Source: Streptomyces aurantiacus
Lineage (GTDB): Bacteria; Actinomycetota; Actinomycetes; Streptomycetales; Streptomycetaceae
Direction of reading: 5' to 3'
Assembly (NCBI RefSeq): GCF_027107535.1
Contig: NZ_CP114283.1
Coordinates: forward strand, 8,494,001 to 8,558,000
Length of the DNA: 64,000 bases
Of the stretch, positions 18,145 through 28,108 are shown in pieces. Made by a program: the position numbers and the translations under genes. The stretch's first letter is position 1; the number at the start of each line of letters is the position of its first letter. The notes beneath the pieces are model-generated. The model had not been told where the DNA came from and did no database searches. It worked only from the letters and a program-made list of their open reading frames with translations.

Positions 18145-19292
18145 GAGCACGCGCCCCGCGGGCGGAGAACCGCCGCGACGACTTCGGCCATCACCGCGTA
18201 TCCCGCGTCGTTCGGGTGCAGGTGGTCGCCGAAGTCGTACGCGCCGCACAGCGCGTCCGAGCCGCCGGGGCCGGCCAGCGCACGGTGCAGGTCGGCCACG
18301 CCGTCGTACTCCCCCGAGCAGCGAATCCACTCGTTGAGCTCGTGGCTCACCTTCGCGGCCCGCTCCCCCCAGTGGTCGGACCCGCCGAAGGGCAACAGGG
18401 TCGCGCCCACGGCCCGCACTCCCCGGGCTCGCGCCTGCCGTATCAGCTCCCGGTGCCCGGCGATGAGTTCGCTCACCTCGACGCGCGGCGCGGGCCGGTA
18501 CGTGGGCTGTTCGTCGGTCTCGCTGAAGCCGATGTCGTTGAGTCCCAGCAGCACGACCAGCGTGTCGACGCCGGCTTGGGCGAGCACGTCCCGCTCCAGG
18601 CGGTGGATTCCCTTCTCCCCGTACCAGGCCGAGTCGTTGAGGAGCAGGTTCCCGCCGATGCCGGCGTTGAGGACGGGCCGCCCGGTGCGCTCGGCGAGGG
18701 CGTCCGACCAACGGCGGTCCGCGCCCGGTGTGGACCCGAACCCGTCCGTGATCGAATCGCCGAAGAGCGCCACCCCGTCGGCGCGCCCCGCCGACACGTC
18801 CACGCCCGACAGGAAGTACCAGGACTCGGTGGCCTCGTCGAAGCCCTCGCCCCCGGTGTCCTCCAGGAGGTCCCCCGCGCCCCGGTAGCTGGTCGTGAAG
18901 GCCTGCGCGTGGAACGTCGCGGGCCCGGTGACGGCGTCCAGGTGGAGGGTGACCGTCACTGATTCGCCCGCTTCCAGGGCGAGTTCGGCCGCGTCCGTGG
19001 TGAGGGTCCCGCGTGCGGGGACCTCAGCGGACGGGGATCCCGCGAAGGTGAACCGCCGCACCGAGTCCGGCCGTACGGCCGCTCCGCGGGCCGTACGGCC
19101 GACCGTCGCGCCGGCGACCCGGAGCGGCGAGGTCCCGTACGCGTTCGAGAGGCGGATGCGGACGCGGTCGCCGCCCGCGCCGAGGCGGACGACCTGGCGC
19201 AGGGAGTGACGCCAGAAGCCCTCCTGCGACCAGTTGGGGGTGAAGCCGGTACTGGGCAGCTGTGGAGAGGCGGTCCAAGCGGTGGTGAACAC
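18141..19292 (-). CDS. SGNH/GDSL family hydrolase
   Basis: Esterase-like enzyme, 383 residues. An N-terminal beta-sandwich (about 1-165) precedes the SGNH domain. Block I is ALFGDSITDG (nucleophile Ser180), block II NAGIGGN, block III LLGLNDIG and block V DHLHPN supplies Asp and His. No signal peptide, so probably cytoplasmic, as in the carbohydrate-esterase group of two-domain GDSL proteins. GTG 19292 follows GAGGGAAG. A 22-base palindrome lies 15-36 bases upstream and should be an operator. Confidence 0.9.
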   Translation of the reverse strand: MFTTAWTASPQLPSTGFTPNWSQEGFWRHSLRQVVRLGAGGDRVRIRLSNAYGTSPLRVAGATVGRTARGAAVRPDSVRRFTFAGSPSAEVPARGTLTTDAAELALEAGESVTVTLHLDAVTGPATFHAQAFTTSYRGAGDLLEDTGGEGFDEATESWYFLSGVDVSAGRADGVALFGDSITDGFGSTPGADRRWSDALAERTGRPVLNAGIGGNLLLNDSAWYGEKGIHRLERDVLAQAGVDTLVVLLGLNDIGFSETDEQPTYRPAPRVEVSELIAGHRELIRQARARGVRAVGATLLPFGGSDHWGERAAKVSHELNEWIRCSGEYDGVADLHRALAGPGGSDALCGAYDFGDHLHPNDAGYAVMAEVVAAVLRPRGACS

Positions 19293-19306
19293 GGCACTTC
19301 CCTCTC

Positions 19307-19328
19307 TAATGGAACCAGGGTTCCTTTA
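19307..19328 (-). promoter_or_regulatory. Near-perfect palindromic operator of the GDSL hydrolase
   Basis: Arms TAAtGGAACC and GGTTCCtTTA around a central AG; the only asymmetric pair is T/T at position 4. Placed just upstream of the ribosome-binding site, so binding would block transcription. The cognate regulator is not adjacent. Confidence 0.6.
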
Positions 19329-19391
19329 ATGATGAAGGGAACGGTAGCAAGGATCGACCCCTAACGGAACTGCAGACCCTTTAGGTCAGGA

Positions 19392-19407
19392 TGAGTACGC
19401 GTACTCA
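19392..19407. promoter_or_regulatory. Perfect 16-base palindrome TGAGTACGCGTACTCA
   Basis: Lies 37 bases upstream of the small membrane-protein ORF and 100 bases upstream of the GDSL start. No coding role; a candidate protein-binding site for the divergent pair. Confidence 0.45.
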
Positions 19408-19443
19408 GGCGCCCCGGGGCCCGCCGGAGTCACGATCGGAGAC

Positions 19444-19572
19444 ATGCTGTGGTCCGACCCGGAGAACGAGCCGCCGAAGGAGCTGCGCGACATGCAGGAC
19501 ATGTTGCGGCGGCTCGGCGTCCTCATCGCAGTGACCGTGGTGTTCGCGATGATCATCCTCGGCCTGATGTGA
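19444..19572 (+). CDS. Small single-pass membrane protein (42 residues)
   Basis: Begins MLWSDPENEPPKEL, continues with an amphipathic charged helix (LRDMQDMLRRLG), and ends with one transmembrane helix (VLIAVTVVFAMIILGLM). The organisation (charged head, C-terminal helix, immediate stop) and codon bias suggest a genuine small protein; I recall similar short Streptomyces proteins next to maf and carboxylase genes. ATG 19444 has GGAG only two bases upstream, so initiation is uncertain. Function unknown. Confidence 0.55.
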   Translation: MLWSDPENEPPKELRDMQDMLRRLGVLIAVTVVFAMIILGLM

Positions 19573-19613
19573 GCCCGGCCCGATGTGAGTCCGGCCCGAT
19601 GTGGCGTCGGGCC
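19566..19613. repeat. Three tandem 16-base units
   Basis: GATGTGAGCCCGGCCC, GATGTGAGTCCGGCCC and a degraded third copy, spanning the stop codon of the small ORF and the spacer before maf. Confidence 0.7.
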
Positions 19614-19656
19614 GCCGTGACTTTCGGGCTGATGCGAGCCGCCCCGGCCCCGCCGA

Positions 19657-19669
19657 TACGCTGGCCGCA
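19657..19669 (+). promoter_or_regulatory. -10 box of a probably leaderless maf mRNA
   Basis: TACGCT followed by six bases and then the ATG at 19669, so +1 coincides with the start codon. No ribosome-binding site is present. Confidence 0.5.
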
Positions 19670-20289
19670 TGACTGATCAGCCACGCCGCCGGCTCGTCCT
19701 CGCCTCCCAGTCCCCCGCCCGCCTCGCGCTGCTGCGGCAGGCCGGCCTCGCCCCCGAGGTCATCGTCAGCGGGTTCGACGAGGACGCCGTGACCGCACCG
19801 ACCCCCGCCGAGCTGGCGCTCGCCCTCGCCGAGGCGAAGGCGTCCGTGGTGGCGGCCCGGCCCGAGGCCGACGGGGCGCTGGTGATCGGCTGCGACTCGG
19901 TGCTCGAACTGGACGGCGTGGCGTACGGCAAGCCGGCCGACGCCGAGGAGGCGACCGCGCGCTGGAAGACGATGCGCGGCCGGGCGGGCACGCTGCAGAC
20001 CGGCCACTGCGTCTGGGACACGGCGGCCGGGCGTCACACGTCGGGGGTCGCGTCCACCGTCGTCCGCTTCGGCGAGCCGACCGACGCCGAGATCGCCGCG
20101 TACGTCGCCTCGGGCGAGCCGCTGCACGTCGCCGGGGCGTTCACGCTCGACGGCCGCTCGGCCCCGTTCGTCGACGGCATCGACGGCGACCACGGCAACG
20201 TCATCGGAATCTCGTTGCCGCTGGTACGCCGCCTGCTGGCCGAACTGGGCGTCGGCATCACACAGTTGTGGACGCCGCGCGAGAAGTGA
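19669..20289 (+). CDS. maf: Maf-family nucleoside triphosphate pyrophosphatase
   Basis: House-cleaning enzyme hydrolysing non-canonical or pyrimidine NTPs (dTTP/UTP type in the family) to monophosphates. 206 residues. The substrate loop [14 protein letters not shown], the general-base region CDSVLELDG and the GKPADAEEA motif are diagnostic. It is followed by a convergent membrane-protein gene only 13 bases away. Confidence 0.93.
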   Translation: MTDQPRRRLVLASQSPARLALLRQAGLAPEVIVSGFDEDAVTAPTPAELALALAEAKASVVAARPEADGALVIGCDSVLELDGVAYGKPADAEEATARWKTMRGRAGTLQTGHCVWDTAAGRHTSGVASTVVRFGEPTDAEIAAYVASGEPLHVAGAFTLDGRSAPFVDGIDGDHGNVIGISLPLVRRLLAELGVGITQLWTPREK

Positions 20290-20302
20290 CGCGCGGGGGC
20301 GG

Positions 20303-20794
20303 TCAGGTGGCCGAGGGCGCCGGAGGCGAGGGCACGATGGGCGCCCCGGCGCTGTCCCCGTCCGCCGGGCCGCCGTCCGGCTTCGCGCCGGCCACCGCGG
20401 CCTCGTGACGGTCGTACGTCATGAAGATGAGCACGATCAGTCCGAGCACCACCATCATGAAGGCGAACGCGCCCCAGCCCACCAGGCCGACCGTGAACGC
20501 GCCGAGCAGGGCGTGCACCACCGCCGCGCTGATCAGCAGGATGCGGCCGAGGCCGGCGGGAGCGCGGTCGCGCAGGCCGACGCGCAGCGCGGTGAAGCCG
20601 CAGAGCGCGAAGTAGAGGCCGAAGAGCAGGCCGGCGACCTTCGAGGACGTGGACATCACATCCGGGTCGAGCCCCGCCAGGGACATGTCCTGCCGGTCGA
20701 CGACGACCCCCATGAACCAGTTGACCAGCGCGATGCCGAGCGCCTCCACGAAGAGCACGATCGCGGTCACCCACGCCACCGGTCTGCGGACCAC
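20303..20794 (-). CDS. Four-helix integral membrane protein, unknown function
   Basis: 163 residues with four predicted transmembrane helices (about 6-28, 52-70, 82-100, 106-128) and a disordered Pro/Gly/Asp-rich C-terminal tail of 35 residues. GTG start 20794. I recognise no domain. It is conserved in position between maf and the carboxylase alpha gene in Streptomyces, to my recollection. It is divergent from accA2 across a 368-base intergenic region. Confidence 0.75.
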   Translation of the reverse strand: MVRRPVAWVTAIVLFVEALGIALVNWFMGVVVDRQDMSLAGLDPDVMSTSSKVAGLLFGLYFALCGFTALRVGLRDRAPAGLGRILLISAAVVHALLGAFTVGLVGWGAFAFMMVVLGLIVLIFMTYDRHEAAVAGAKPDGGPADGDSAGAPIVPSPPAPSAT

Positions 20795-21162
20795 CGGCCC
20801 CCACCCACTTTCGAGTACTGCCCGAGCAGGGCCTTGTTACCTGGAGTTCGAGACAGCGTGCACGCTACTAACGGGTAAACCTGGGGACAAGGGATCTGCG
20901 GAGGGCAAAGAATCATTGGGCCATTCGTAGGGACTCCACAAAGAAACGGAGTGGCGCGCGGCACCCTCTCACAGAGACCTTGACCACATCGGAGGACTAG
21001 GGTTCTTGGGAAGCCCCCTGCGTACCGAGGTGCGACAAGGGATTTCGCGGGAGAGCAGGCCTTGTATCACGCTCCGTGTGGGCAAGCTCACCATCGGGGA
21101 CGGGTCGAAACGACGTGTCGGCTGTCCCTAAACTCGGCTTGTTTCAAGGAGAGGGAGCCAAC
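20795..21162. other. 368-base intergenic region between membrane protein and accA2
   Basis: Divergent promoter region with no credible ORF. It contains a direct repeat GACAAGGGAT at 20886-20895 and 21034-21043 (148 bases apart), and the accA2 ribosome-binding site AAGGAGAGGGAG. I cannot assign promoters with confidence. Confidence 0.6.
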
Positions 21163-22935
<1,773 letters not shown>

Positions 22936-22949
22936 CGCACACCGCATCC

Positions 22950-22994
22950 CGAAGCGCCCGACGAACAGGATCAGCCTGTCCGTCGGGCGCTTCG
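22950..22994 (+). terminator. Terminator of accA2
   Basis: Perfect 14-base stem CGAAGCGCCCGACG with its complement (22981-22994), extended by ACAGG/CCTGT after one mismatch. 15 bases past the stop. Confidence 0.85.
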
Positions 22995-23000
22995 GGTTAC

Positions 23001-23043
23001 CGCGCCCCTCTGGGGGCGCAGCCCCCAGAGGGGCGCGGGGAAC
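23001..23043. repeat. Extragenic hairpin repeat, 17-base perfect stem
   Basis: CGCGCCCCTCTGGGGGC pairs perfectly with 23021-23037 around loop GCA, followed by GGGGAAC. The GGGGCGCGGGGAAC core is the inverse of the copies at 2729 and 46264. This form is widespread between Streptomyces genes (from memory). Confidence 0.75.
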
Positions 23044-23158
23044 TGCGCGACCAGCCACATCCGGCCCGCACGCCCGGACGGCGATCATGGGGCGGACGAG
23101 ACGGCTCCAGGCCCCCCAGGGGGCGGTCGCAGGAGGCGAGAGAGGCCAGGTGAGACAC

Positions 23159-23731
23159 ATGTCCAACCCGCCGGCAGGCACACGCATGCGCGCCGACGCC
23201 CGGCGCAACCACGAGCGGCTGGTGGCCGAAGCACGGACCACGTTCGCCGAACACGGCGCCGACGCCTCCCTGGAGGACGTGGCGAAACGCGCCGGCGTGG
23301 GCATCGGCACGCTGTACCGCCACTTCCCGAACCGGCACGCACTGCTGAGCGCGGTCTTCGCGGACGCGGTGAGTGATCTGCTGGACCGCTCACGCGAACT
23401 GCTCGACGACCCGCAGCCGTGCACGGCGCTCGTGACGTGGCTGCGCGCCGTCATCACTCATGCGGGTGAGTATCGCGGGCTGTCGCGAGCGCTCATGTCG
23501 GCCTCGCACGACGACGCCTCGGCGCTCGCGCGATGCAGCGGCCCGATGCGTGAGGCGGGCAGTGCCCTCCTCACGCGCGCCCAGCGGGCAGGCGCAGTAC
23601 GCCCCGGTGTGTCCATCGGTGATCTGCTCCAGCTGACCAACGCGATCGCGCTGGCCGCCGAAGAGACCCCCGGTGACCCGGAGTTGGCCGACCGCCTGCT
23701 GACACTGACTCTGCGGGGCCTCAAGGCCTGA
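23159..23731 (+). CDS. TetR-family transcriptional regulator
   Basis: 190-residue repressor-type regulator. The N-terminal helix-turn-helix is SLEDVAKRAGVGIGTLYRHFPNRHALL; the C-terminal all-helical ligand domain belongs to the SBI/PF21597-like group common in Streptomyces. ATG 23159 is chosen (AGGTGAG upstream); ATG 23186 (MRADARR) is a plausible later start. No obviously regulated divergent gene: the upstream neighbour is accA2 on the same strand and the downstream neighbour is the convergent DeoR gene, so its target is unknown. Confidence 0.88.
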   Translation: MSNPPAGTRMRADARRNHERLVAEARTTFAEHGADASLEDVAKRAGVGIGTLYRHFPNRHALLSAVFADAVSDLLDRSRELLDDPQPCTALVTWLRAVITHAGEYRGLSRALMSASHDDASALARCSGPMREAGSALLTRAQRAGAVRPGVSIGDLLQLTNAIALAAEETPGDPELADRLLTLTLRGLKA

Positions 23732-23817
23732 CGCCCCGCACGGCGCACGTACGAACTGCCGTGGCGCCTTCCGACGTACGGACTGGACCGCCGTCCGTCG
23801 GCAGGGGCGCCGCTCTG

Positions 23818-24780
23818 TCAGCGTCGGCGCAGGTCGGCGACCCGAGCCCGCTCGCTCTGGGGCTGATCCCCCAGAACCGCCGCGGCACTGCGCAACTGCG
23901 GTCCTCCGCCGGGTGCCTGGCCGCGTCGGGGGCCCGGCAGCGGCACGTCCCGGCGTGGCGGCTGGCGCCCCGCCGGGACCGTATCGCCGCCCGAACCGCC
24001 GGCTCCGGCCACCGCGATCTGCACGCCCTGATCGGCCAGGGCCTGCAGTTCGGTGGCCGCGCGGTCGTCGTGGGCGGGCGGCTCGTCGGTGACCAGCCGG
24101 GTGATCACGTCGGTCGGCACGGTCTGGAACATCGTGTCGGTGCCGAGCTTGGTGTGGTCGGCGAGGACCACGACCTCGGCGGCCGCCTGGACGAGTGCGC
24201 GGTCGACGGACGCCGACAGCATGTTGGAGGTGGACAGGCCGCGCTCGGCGGTCAGTCCGCTCCCCGACAGGAAGGCCCGGGAGACCCGCAGCCCCTGGAG
24301 GGACTGCTCGGCCCCGCTGCCGACCAGGGCGTAGTTGGAACCGCGCAGGGTGCCGCCGGTCATCACGACCTCCACGCGGTTGGCGTGGGCCAACGCCTGG
24401 GCCACCAGCAGGGAGTTGGTGACGACGGTCAGTCCGGGGACACGCGCGAGCCGGCGGGCCAGCTCCTGGGTGGTGGTTCCCGCCCCCACCACAATGGCCT
24501 CGCCCTCTTCGACGAGACTTGCGGCGAGATCGGCGATGGCCGTCTTCTCGGCGGTCGCGAGATGAGATTTCTGCGGAAAGCCGGACTCCCGCGTGAACCC
24601 GCCCGGCAATACCGCACCGCCGTGTCGGCGGTCGAGGAGTCCTTCTGCCTCCAGTGCGCGCACGTCCCGCCGTACGGTCACTTCGGAGGTCTGGACGACG
24701 CGGGCGAGCTCACGGAGCGACACGGCTCCATTTGCTCGCACCATTTCGAGGATCAATTGGCGACGTTCTGCAGCGAACAC
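23818..24780 (-). CDS. DeoR/GlpR-family transcriptional regulator with C-terminal extension
   Basis: 320 residues. N-terminal winged helix (RRQLILEMVRANGAVSLREL, then TSEVTVRRDVRALEAEGLL). The DeoRC sugar-phosphate isomerase-like sensor domain (about 75-240) has VVGAGTTT, TNSLLVAQAL and the VLADHTKLG motif. The last roughly 65 residues are a Gly/Pro/Arg-rich tail beyond the usual end of about 255. It is the only regulator inside the window whose family typically senses phosphorylated sugars, so it is a candidate for the nucleoside regulon, but nothing links it to the CTACGCGCGTAG sites. Confidence 0.88.
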   Translation of the reverse strand: MFAAERRQLILEMVRANGAVSLRELARVVQTSEVTVRRDVRALEAEGLLDRRHGGAVLPGGFTRESGFPQKSHLATAEKTAIADLAASLVEEGEAIVVGAGTTTQELARRLARVPGLTVVTNSLLVAQALAHANRVEVVMTGGTLRGSNYALVGSGAEQSLQGLRVSRAFLSGSGLTAERGLSTSNMLSASVDRALVQAAAEVVVLADHTKLGTDTMFQTVPTDVITRLVTDEPPAHDDRAATELQALADQGVQIAVAGAGGSGGDTVPAGRQPPRRDVPLPGPRRGQAPGGGPQLRSAAAVLGDQPQSERARVADLRRR

Positions 24781-24967
24781 GAAACTGACAGTAACCCCAA
24801 CGACCGTCTGCTTTCAGCAGTTTGCGCCGAATAACAGAAGTTGTTCGCATGGCAGGGTGGGAAGTGGTATACGCCTAATCACAACGCGTATGCCGCGCGA
24901 ATGGTCGGCAACTCCCCGTGACCGGCAGCCGGCGACTCCCCGTGACCAGCGGAGAACCGCCTTCTGC

Positions 24968-26416
24968 TCAGCCCTCGCCCGCGGACTTCCTCGTGTGCAG
25001 CTGCCGCGCCACCTCGGCGATGGAGCCCGAGAGCGACGGATACACGGTGAAGGCGTTCGCGATCTGTTCGACGGTCAGGTTGTTGTCGACCGCGAGGGAG
25101 ATCGGGTGGATGAGTTCCGAGGCGCGCGGCGCGACGACCACACCGCCGACGACGATCCCGGTGCCCGGACGGCAGAAGATCTTCACGAAGCCGTCCCGGA
25201 TGCCCTGCATCTTGGCGCGCGGGTTGCGCAGCAGGGGCAGCTTCACGGACCGGGCGTCGATGACCCCGCCGTCGACGTCGGCCTGCGAGTAGCCGACGGT
25301 GGCGATCTCGGGGTCGGTGAAGACGTTCGACGACACCGTCTTCAGGTTGAGCGGGGCGACCGCGTCGCCGAGGAAGTGGTACATCGCGATACGGCCCTGC
25401 ATGGCGGCCACGGAGGCCAGCGCGAAGACCCCGGTGACGTCACCGGCGGCGTACACACCGGGGGCCGTGGTCCTGGAGACCTTGTCGGTCCAGATGTGCC
25501 CGGACTCCTGGACCTTGACCCCGGCCTCCTCCAGGCCCATCCCGTGGCTGTTCGGGATGGCACCGACGGCCATCAGGCAGTGCGAGCCGGTGATGACACG
25601 GCCGTCGGCGAGCGTCACCTCGACGCGGTCGCCGACCCGCTTGGCGGACGCGGCGCGCGAGCGGGCCATGACGTTCATGCCGCGCCGCCGGAACACGTCC
25701 TCCAGCACGGCCGCCGCGTCCGGGTCCTCGCCCGGCAGGACGCGGTCCCGGCTGGAGACGAGCGTGACCCGCGAGCCGAGCGCCTGGTAGGCACCGGCGA
25801 ACTCGGCGCCGGTGACACCGGAGCCGACCACGATGAGCTCGTCGGGCAGCTCGTCCAGGTCATAGACCTGGGTCCAGTTCAGGATGCGCTCGCCGTCCGG
25901 CTGCGCGTCGGCCAGCTCGCGGGGGTGTCCGCCGGTGGCGATGAGCACGGCGTCGGCGACGAGCGTCTCCTCGCTCCCGTCCGCGGCCCGCACGACGACC
26001 TTGCGCGAGCCGTCCATGGCCTGCTGCCCGTCGAGCCGCCCGCGGCCCCGAAGCACCCGGGCCCCGGCACGCGTCACGGAGGCCGTGATGTCGTGGGACT
26101 GGGCGAGCGCGAGGCGCTTCACCCGGCGGTTGACCTTGCCGAGGTCGACCCCGACGACGCGCGCGGGCGTGTCGATGTGGGGGGTGTCGTCGGCGACGAT
26201 GATCCCCAGCTCCTCGTACGACGAGTCGAAGGTGGTCATCACCTCGGCCGTCGCGATCAGGGTCTTCGACGGGACGCAGTCGGTGAGCACCGACGCCCCG
26301 CCCAGGCCGTCGCAGTCGACGACGGTCACCTCCGCGCCGAGCTGGGCTGCCACCAGGGCCGCCTCGTATCCGCCGGGTCCGCCGCCAATGATCACGATCC
26401 GAGTCACGTACTCCAT
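24968..26416 (-). CDS. LpdA-like NAD(P)H dehydrogenase flavoprotein lacking redox disulfide
   Basis: 482-residue pyridine nucleotide-disulfide oxidoreductase-family flavoprotein. FAD-binding GGGPGGYEAALVAAQLGAEV, NAD-binding VVGSGVTGAEFAGAY and second FAD motif GVYAAGDVTG are present. The disulfide motif is degenerate: GGASVLTDCVPSK has one Cys instead of CxxxxC, and the catalytic HxxxxE near the end is YPSLSG. It is therefore not a dihydrolipoamide dehydrogenase. The pattern matches Mycobacterium tuberculosis LpdA (Rv3303c), a quinone-reducing enzyme, as I recall. Start ATG 26416. Divergent from the GGCT gene. Confidence 0.88.
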   Translation of the reverse strand: MEYVTRIVIIGGGPGGYEAALVAAQLGAEVTVVDCDGLGGASVLTDCVPSKTLIATAEVMTTFDSSYEELGIIVADDTPHIDTPARVVGVDLGKVNRRVKRLALAQSHDITASVTRAGARVLRGRGRLDGQQAMDGSRKVVVRAADGSEETLVADAVLIATGGHPRELADAQPDGERILNWTQVYDLDELPDELIVVGSGVTGAEFAGAYQALGSRVTLVSSRDRVLPGEDPDAAAVLEDVFRRRGMNVMARSRAASAKRVGDRVEVTLADGRVITGSHCLMAVGAIPNSHGMGLEEAGVKVQESGHIWTDKVSRTTAPGVYAAGDVTGVFALASVAAMQGRIAMYHFLGDAVAPLNLKTVSSNVFTDPEIATVGYSQADVDGGVIDARSVKLPLLRNPRAKMQGIRDGFVKIFCRPGTGIVVGGVVVAPRASELIHPISLAVDNNLTVEQIANAFTVYPSLSGSIAEVARQLHTRKSAGEG

Positions 26417-26521
26417 TGTCCCGCACGCCTGAAGGTGCTTCAGCCCGGGGGCTCTCCCGGGGTGTCGCGGGCGCGTGGACCGGGGCTCCGGTTACGGGAG
26501 AGTCACATGCGTCGGCTGCCG

Positions 26522-26535
26522 TACCCTCGGTCCCA
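26522..26535 (+). promoter_or_regulatory. -10 box TACCCT, leaderless start of GGCT gene
   Basis: TACCCT-N7-ATG, with no ribosome-binding site. The same spacing occurs at the purine nucleoside phosphorylase and amidohydrolase genes. Confidence 0.5.
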
Positions 26536-26972
26536 TGTCGCTCTACGCCGCGTACGCCGGCAATCTCGACCCGCGGCTCATGACGCGCCGCGCACCCCAC
26601 TCGCCGCTGCGCGCCACGGGGTGGCTCAACGGCTGGCGGCTGACGTTCGGCGGCGAGCACATGGGCTGGGAGGGCGCGCTGGTGACCATCGTCGAGGCCC
26701 CGCGCTCGCAGGTCTTCGTCACCCTGTACGACATCGCTCCCCCGGACGAGGAGTCCATGGACCGCTGGGAGGGTGTCGGCCTCGACATCTACCGGCGGAT
26801 GCGTGTGCGAATCCACACCCTGGAGGGTGAGGAGCCCGCATGGGTGTACGTCCTCAACGGTTACGAGGGAGGGCTCCCCTCGGCCCGCTACCTCGGCGAG
26901 ATCGCGGACGCGGCGGAATCGGCGGGAGCCCCGCACGACTACGTGATGGAGCTGCGCAAGCGCCCCTGCTGA
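26535..26972 (+). CDS. Gamma-glutamylcyclotransferase-fold protein
   Basis: 145 residues. The N-terminal LYAAYAGNLDP is the substrate-binding YGSN-type loop of the AIG2/GGCT fold, and GAL(V)TIVEAPRSQVFVTLYDI plus WEGVG(L)DIYRRMRV fit that fold. The putative catalytic Glu lies in the WEG segment. The family includes gamma-glutamylamine and gamma-glutamyl cyclotransferases; the exact reaction is not deducible. It lies between lpdA-like and nucleoside phosphorylase genes. Confidence 0.82.
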   Translation: MSLYAAYAGNLDPRLMTRRAPHSPLRATGWLNGWRLTFGGEHMGWEGALVTIVEAPRSQVFVTLYDIAPPDEESMDRWEGVGLDIYRRMRVRIHTLEGEEPAWVYVLNGYEGGLPSARYLGEIADAAESAGAPHDYVMELRKRPC

Positions 26973-27078
26973 CCCGCGCGGCGCCCTGTCAGCGCCCGGG
27001 CCGGCGCCCGCCGACGCCCTGCGGGGACCTTCGGCGGAAACAACAAGACAACGATCGCAAACCCGTGACCATCAACAT

Positions 27079-27090
27079 CTACGCGCGTAG
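27079..27090 (+). promoter_or_regulatory. Nucleoside-regulon operator, perfect CTACGCGCGTAG
   Basis: Perfect 12-base palindrome ending 12 bases upstream of the -10 box (TACCCT, 27103-27108) of the purine nucleoside phosphorylase gene. One of six sites in this window. Confidence 0.8.
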
Positions 27091-27102
27091 GCCCTGAGCG
27101 GC

Positions 27103-27116
27103 TACCCTCATGCGCG
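27103..27116 (+). promoter_or_regulatory. -10 box TACCCT of purine nucleoside phosphorylase
   Basis: TACCCT-N7-GTG (27116). The ATG at 27110 lies within the predicted -1 to -6 region, favouring GTG 27116 on a leaderless transcript. Confidence 0.5.
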
Positions 27117-27952
27117 TGAACGCATCTCTTCTTCCGGACGACATCCAGGGCGCCACCCCAGCAGATCCAAGGGTCGCCGCCGACGCCGCCGCCGTGCGCC
27201 TGCGGGAACTCTCGGGCGCCGAGACCCACGACGTCGCCCTCGTGATGGGCTCGGGCTGGGCGCCGGCCGTGGATGCCCTCGGCGACCCCGCGGCCGAGTT
27301 CCCGGTCACCGAGCTGCCGGGTTTCCCGCCGCCGGCGGTCGAGGGTCACGGCGGCAAGGTCCGCTCGTACCAGATCGGTGACAAGCGTGCGCTCGTGTTC
27401 CTGGGCCGCACCCACTACTACGAGGGCCGCGGGGTCGCCGCCGTCGCGCACGGCGTCCGTACGGCCGTGGCCGCCGGCTGCAAGACCATCGTGCTGACCA
27501 ACGGCTGCGGTGGTCTGCGCGAGGGCATGCGCCCCGGGCAGCCGGTCCTGATCAGCGACCACATCAACCTGACGGCTGCGTCCCCGATCGTCGGCGCGAA
27601 CTTCGTCGACCTGACGGACCTGTACTCGCCGCGGCTGCGTGCACTGTGCAAGGAGATCGACGCGACGCTCGAAGAGGGCGTGTACGCGCAGTTCCCCGGG
27701 CCGCACTACGAGACGCCGGCCGAGATCCGCATGGCCCGGGTCATCGGGGCGGACCTGGTCGGGATGTCGACCACCCTCGAGGCCATCGCCGCGCGGGAGG
27801 CCGGTGCGGAGGTGCTCGGGATCTCCCTCGTGACCAACCTCGCCGCCGGTATGACCGGCGAGCCGCTCAACCACGAGGAGGTGCTCCAGGCGGGTCGCGA
27901 CTCGGCGACGCGCATGGGAGCGCTCCTCAACCAGGTCCTGGGCCGGCTGTAG
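27116..27952 (+). CDS. punA: Purine nucleoside phosphorylase (trimeric class)
   Basis: Phosphorolysis of (deoxy)inosine and (deoxy)guanosine to base plus (deoxy)ribose-1-phosphate. 278 residues from GTG 27116 (ATG 27110 also possible). Motifs of the homotrimeric NP-I family: LVMGSGW phosphate loop, [45 protein letters not shown] and [12 protein letters not shown]; Asn in SLVTNLAAG recognises the purine. It carries the regulon operator and is followed after 156 bases by the phosphomutase gene that would handle its pentose-1-phosphate product. Confidence 0.95.
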   Translation: MNASLLPDDIQGATPADPRVAADAAAVRLRELSGAETHDVALVMGSGWAPAVDALGDPAAEFPVTELPGFPPPAVEGHGGKVRSYQIGDKRALVFLGRTHYYEGRGVAAVAHGVRTAVAAGCKTIVLTNGCGGLREGMRPGQPVLISDHINLTAASPIVGANFVDLTDLYSPRLRALCKEIDATLEEGVYAQFPGPHYETPAEIRMARVIGADLVGMSTTLEAIAAREAGAEVLGISLVTNLAAGMTGEPLNHEEVLQAGRDSATRMGALLNQVLGRL

Positions 27953-27986
27953 CGTTTTCGCCCCCGCCGCCCTCGCCGCCCCTGCC

Positions 27987-28031
27987 CTTCCCGTCACTTC
28001 CTCGGGTGCTGCAGCCCCCAGGGACGGGAAG
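27987..28031 (+). other. Hairpin between punA and phosphomutase genes
   Basis: 9-base stem CTTCCCGTC/GACGGGAAG enclosing a GCTGCAGC palindrome, 35 bases past the punA stop. It may attenuate rather than fully end transcription into the next gene. Confidence 0.5.
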
Positions 28032-28108
28032 CGCGGGGCGGCGGGGGCGAAGAAATCCGGGCTCGGGGTACACCCACACGTACGACGAACGAAAAGAGGT
28101 CGACCCTC

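Noticed and set aside
20886..21043. Direct repeat GACAAGGGAT upstream of accA2
   Set aside because: Only two 10-base copies 148 bases apart; too weak to call a regulatory site.
24808..24820. CTGCT-TTC-AGCAG inverted repeat before the DeoR gene
   Set aside because: Five-base arms only; could be autoregulatory but is not distinguishable from chance.
24593..26830. 745-codon plus-strand frame
   Set aside because: Antisense of the LpdA-like gene; Gly/Arg/His-rich composition typical of a shadow frame.
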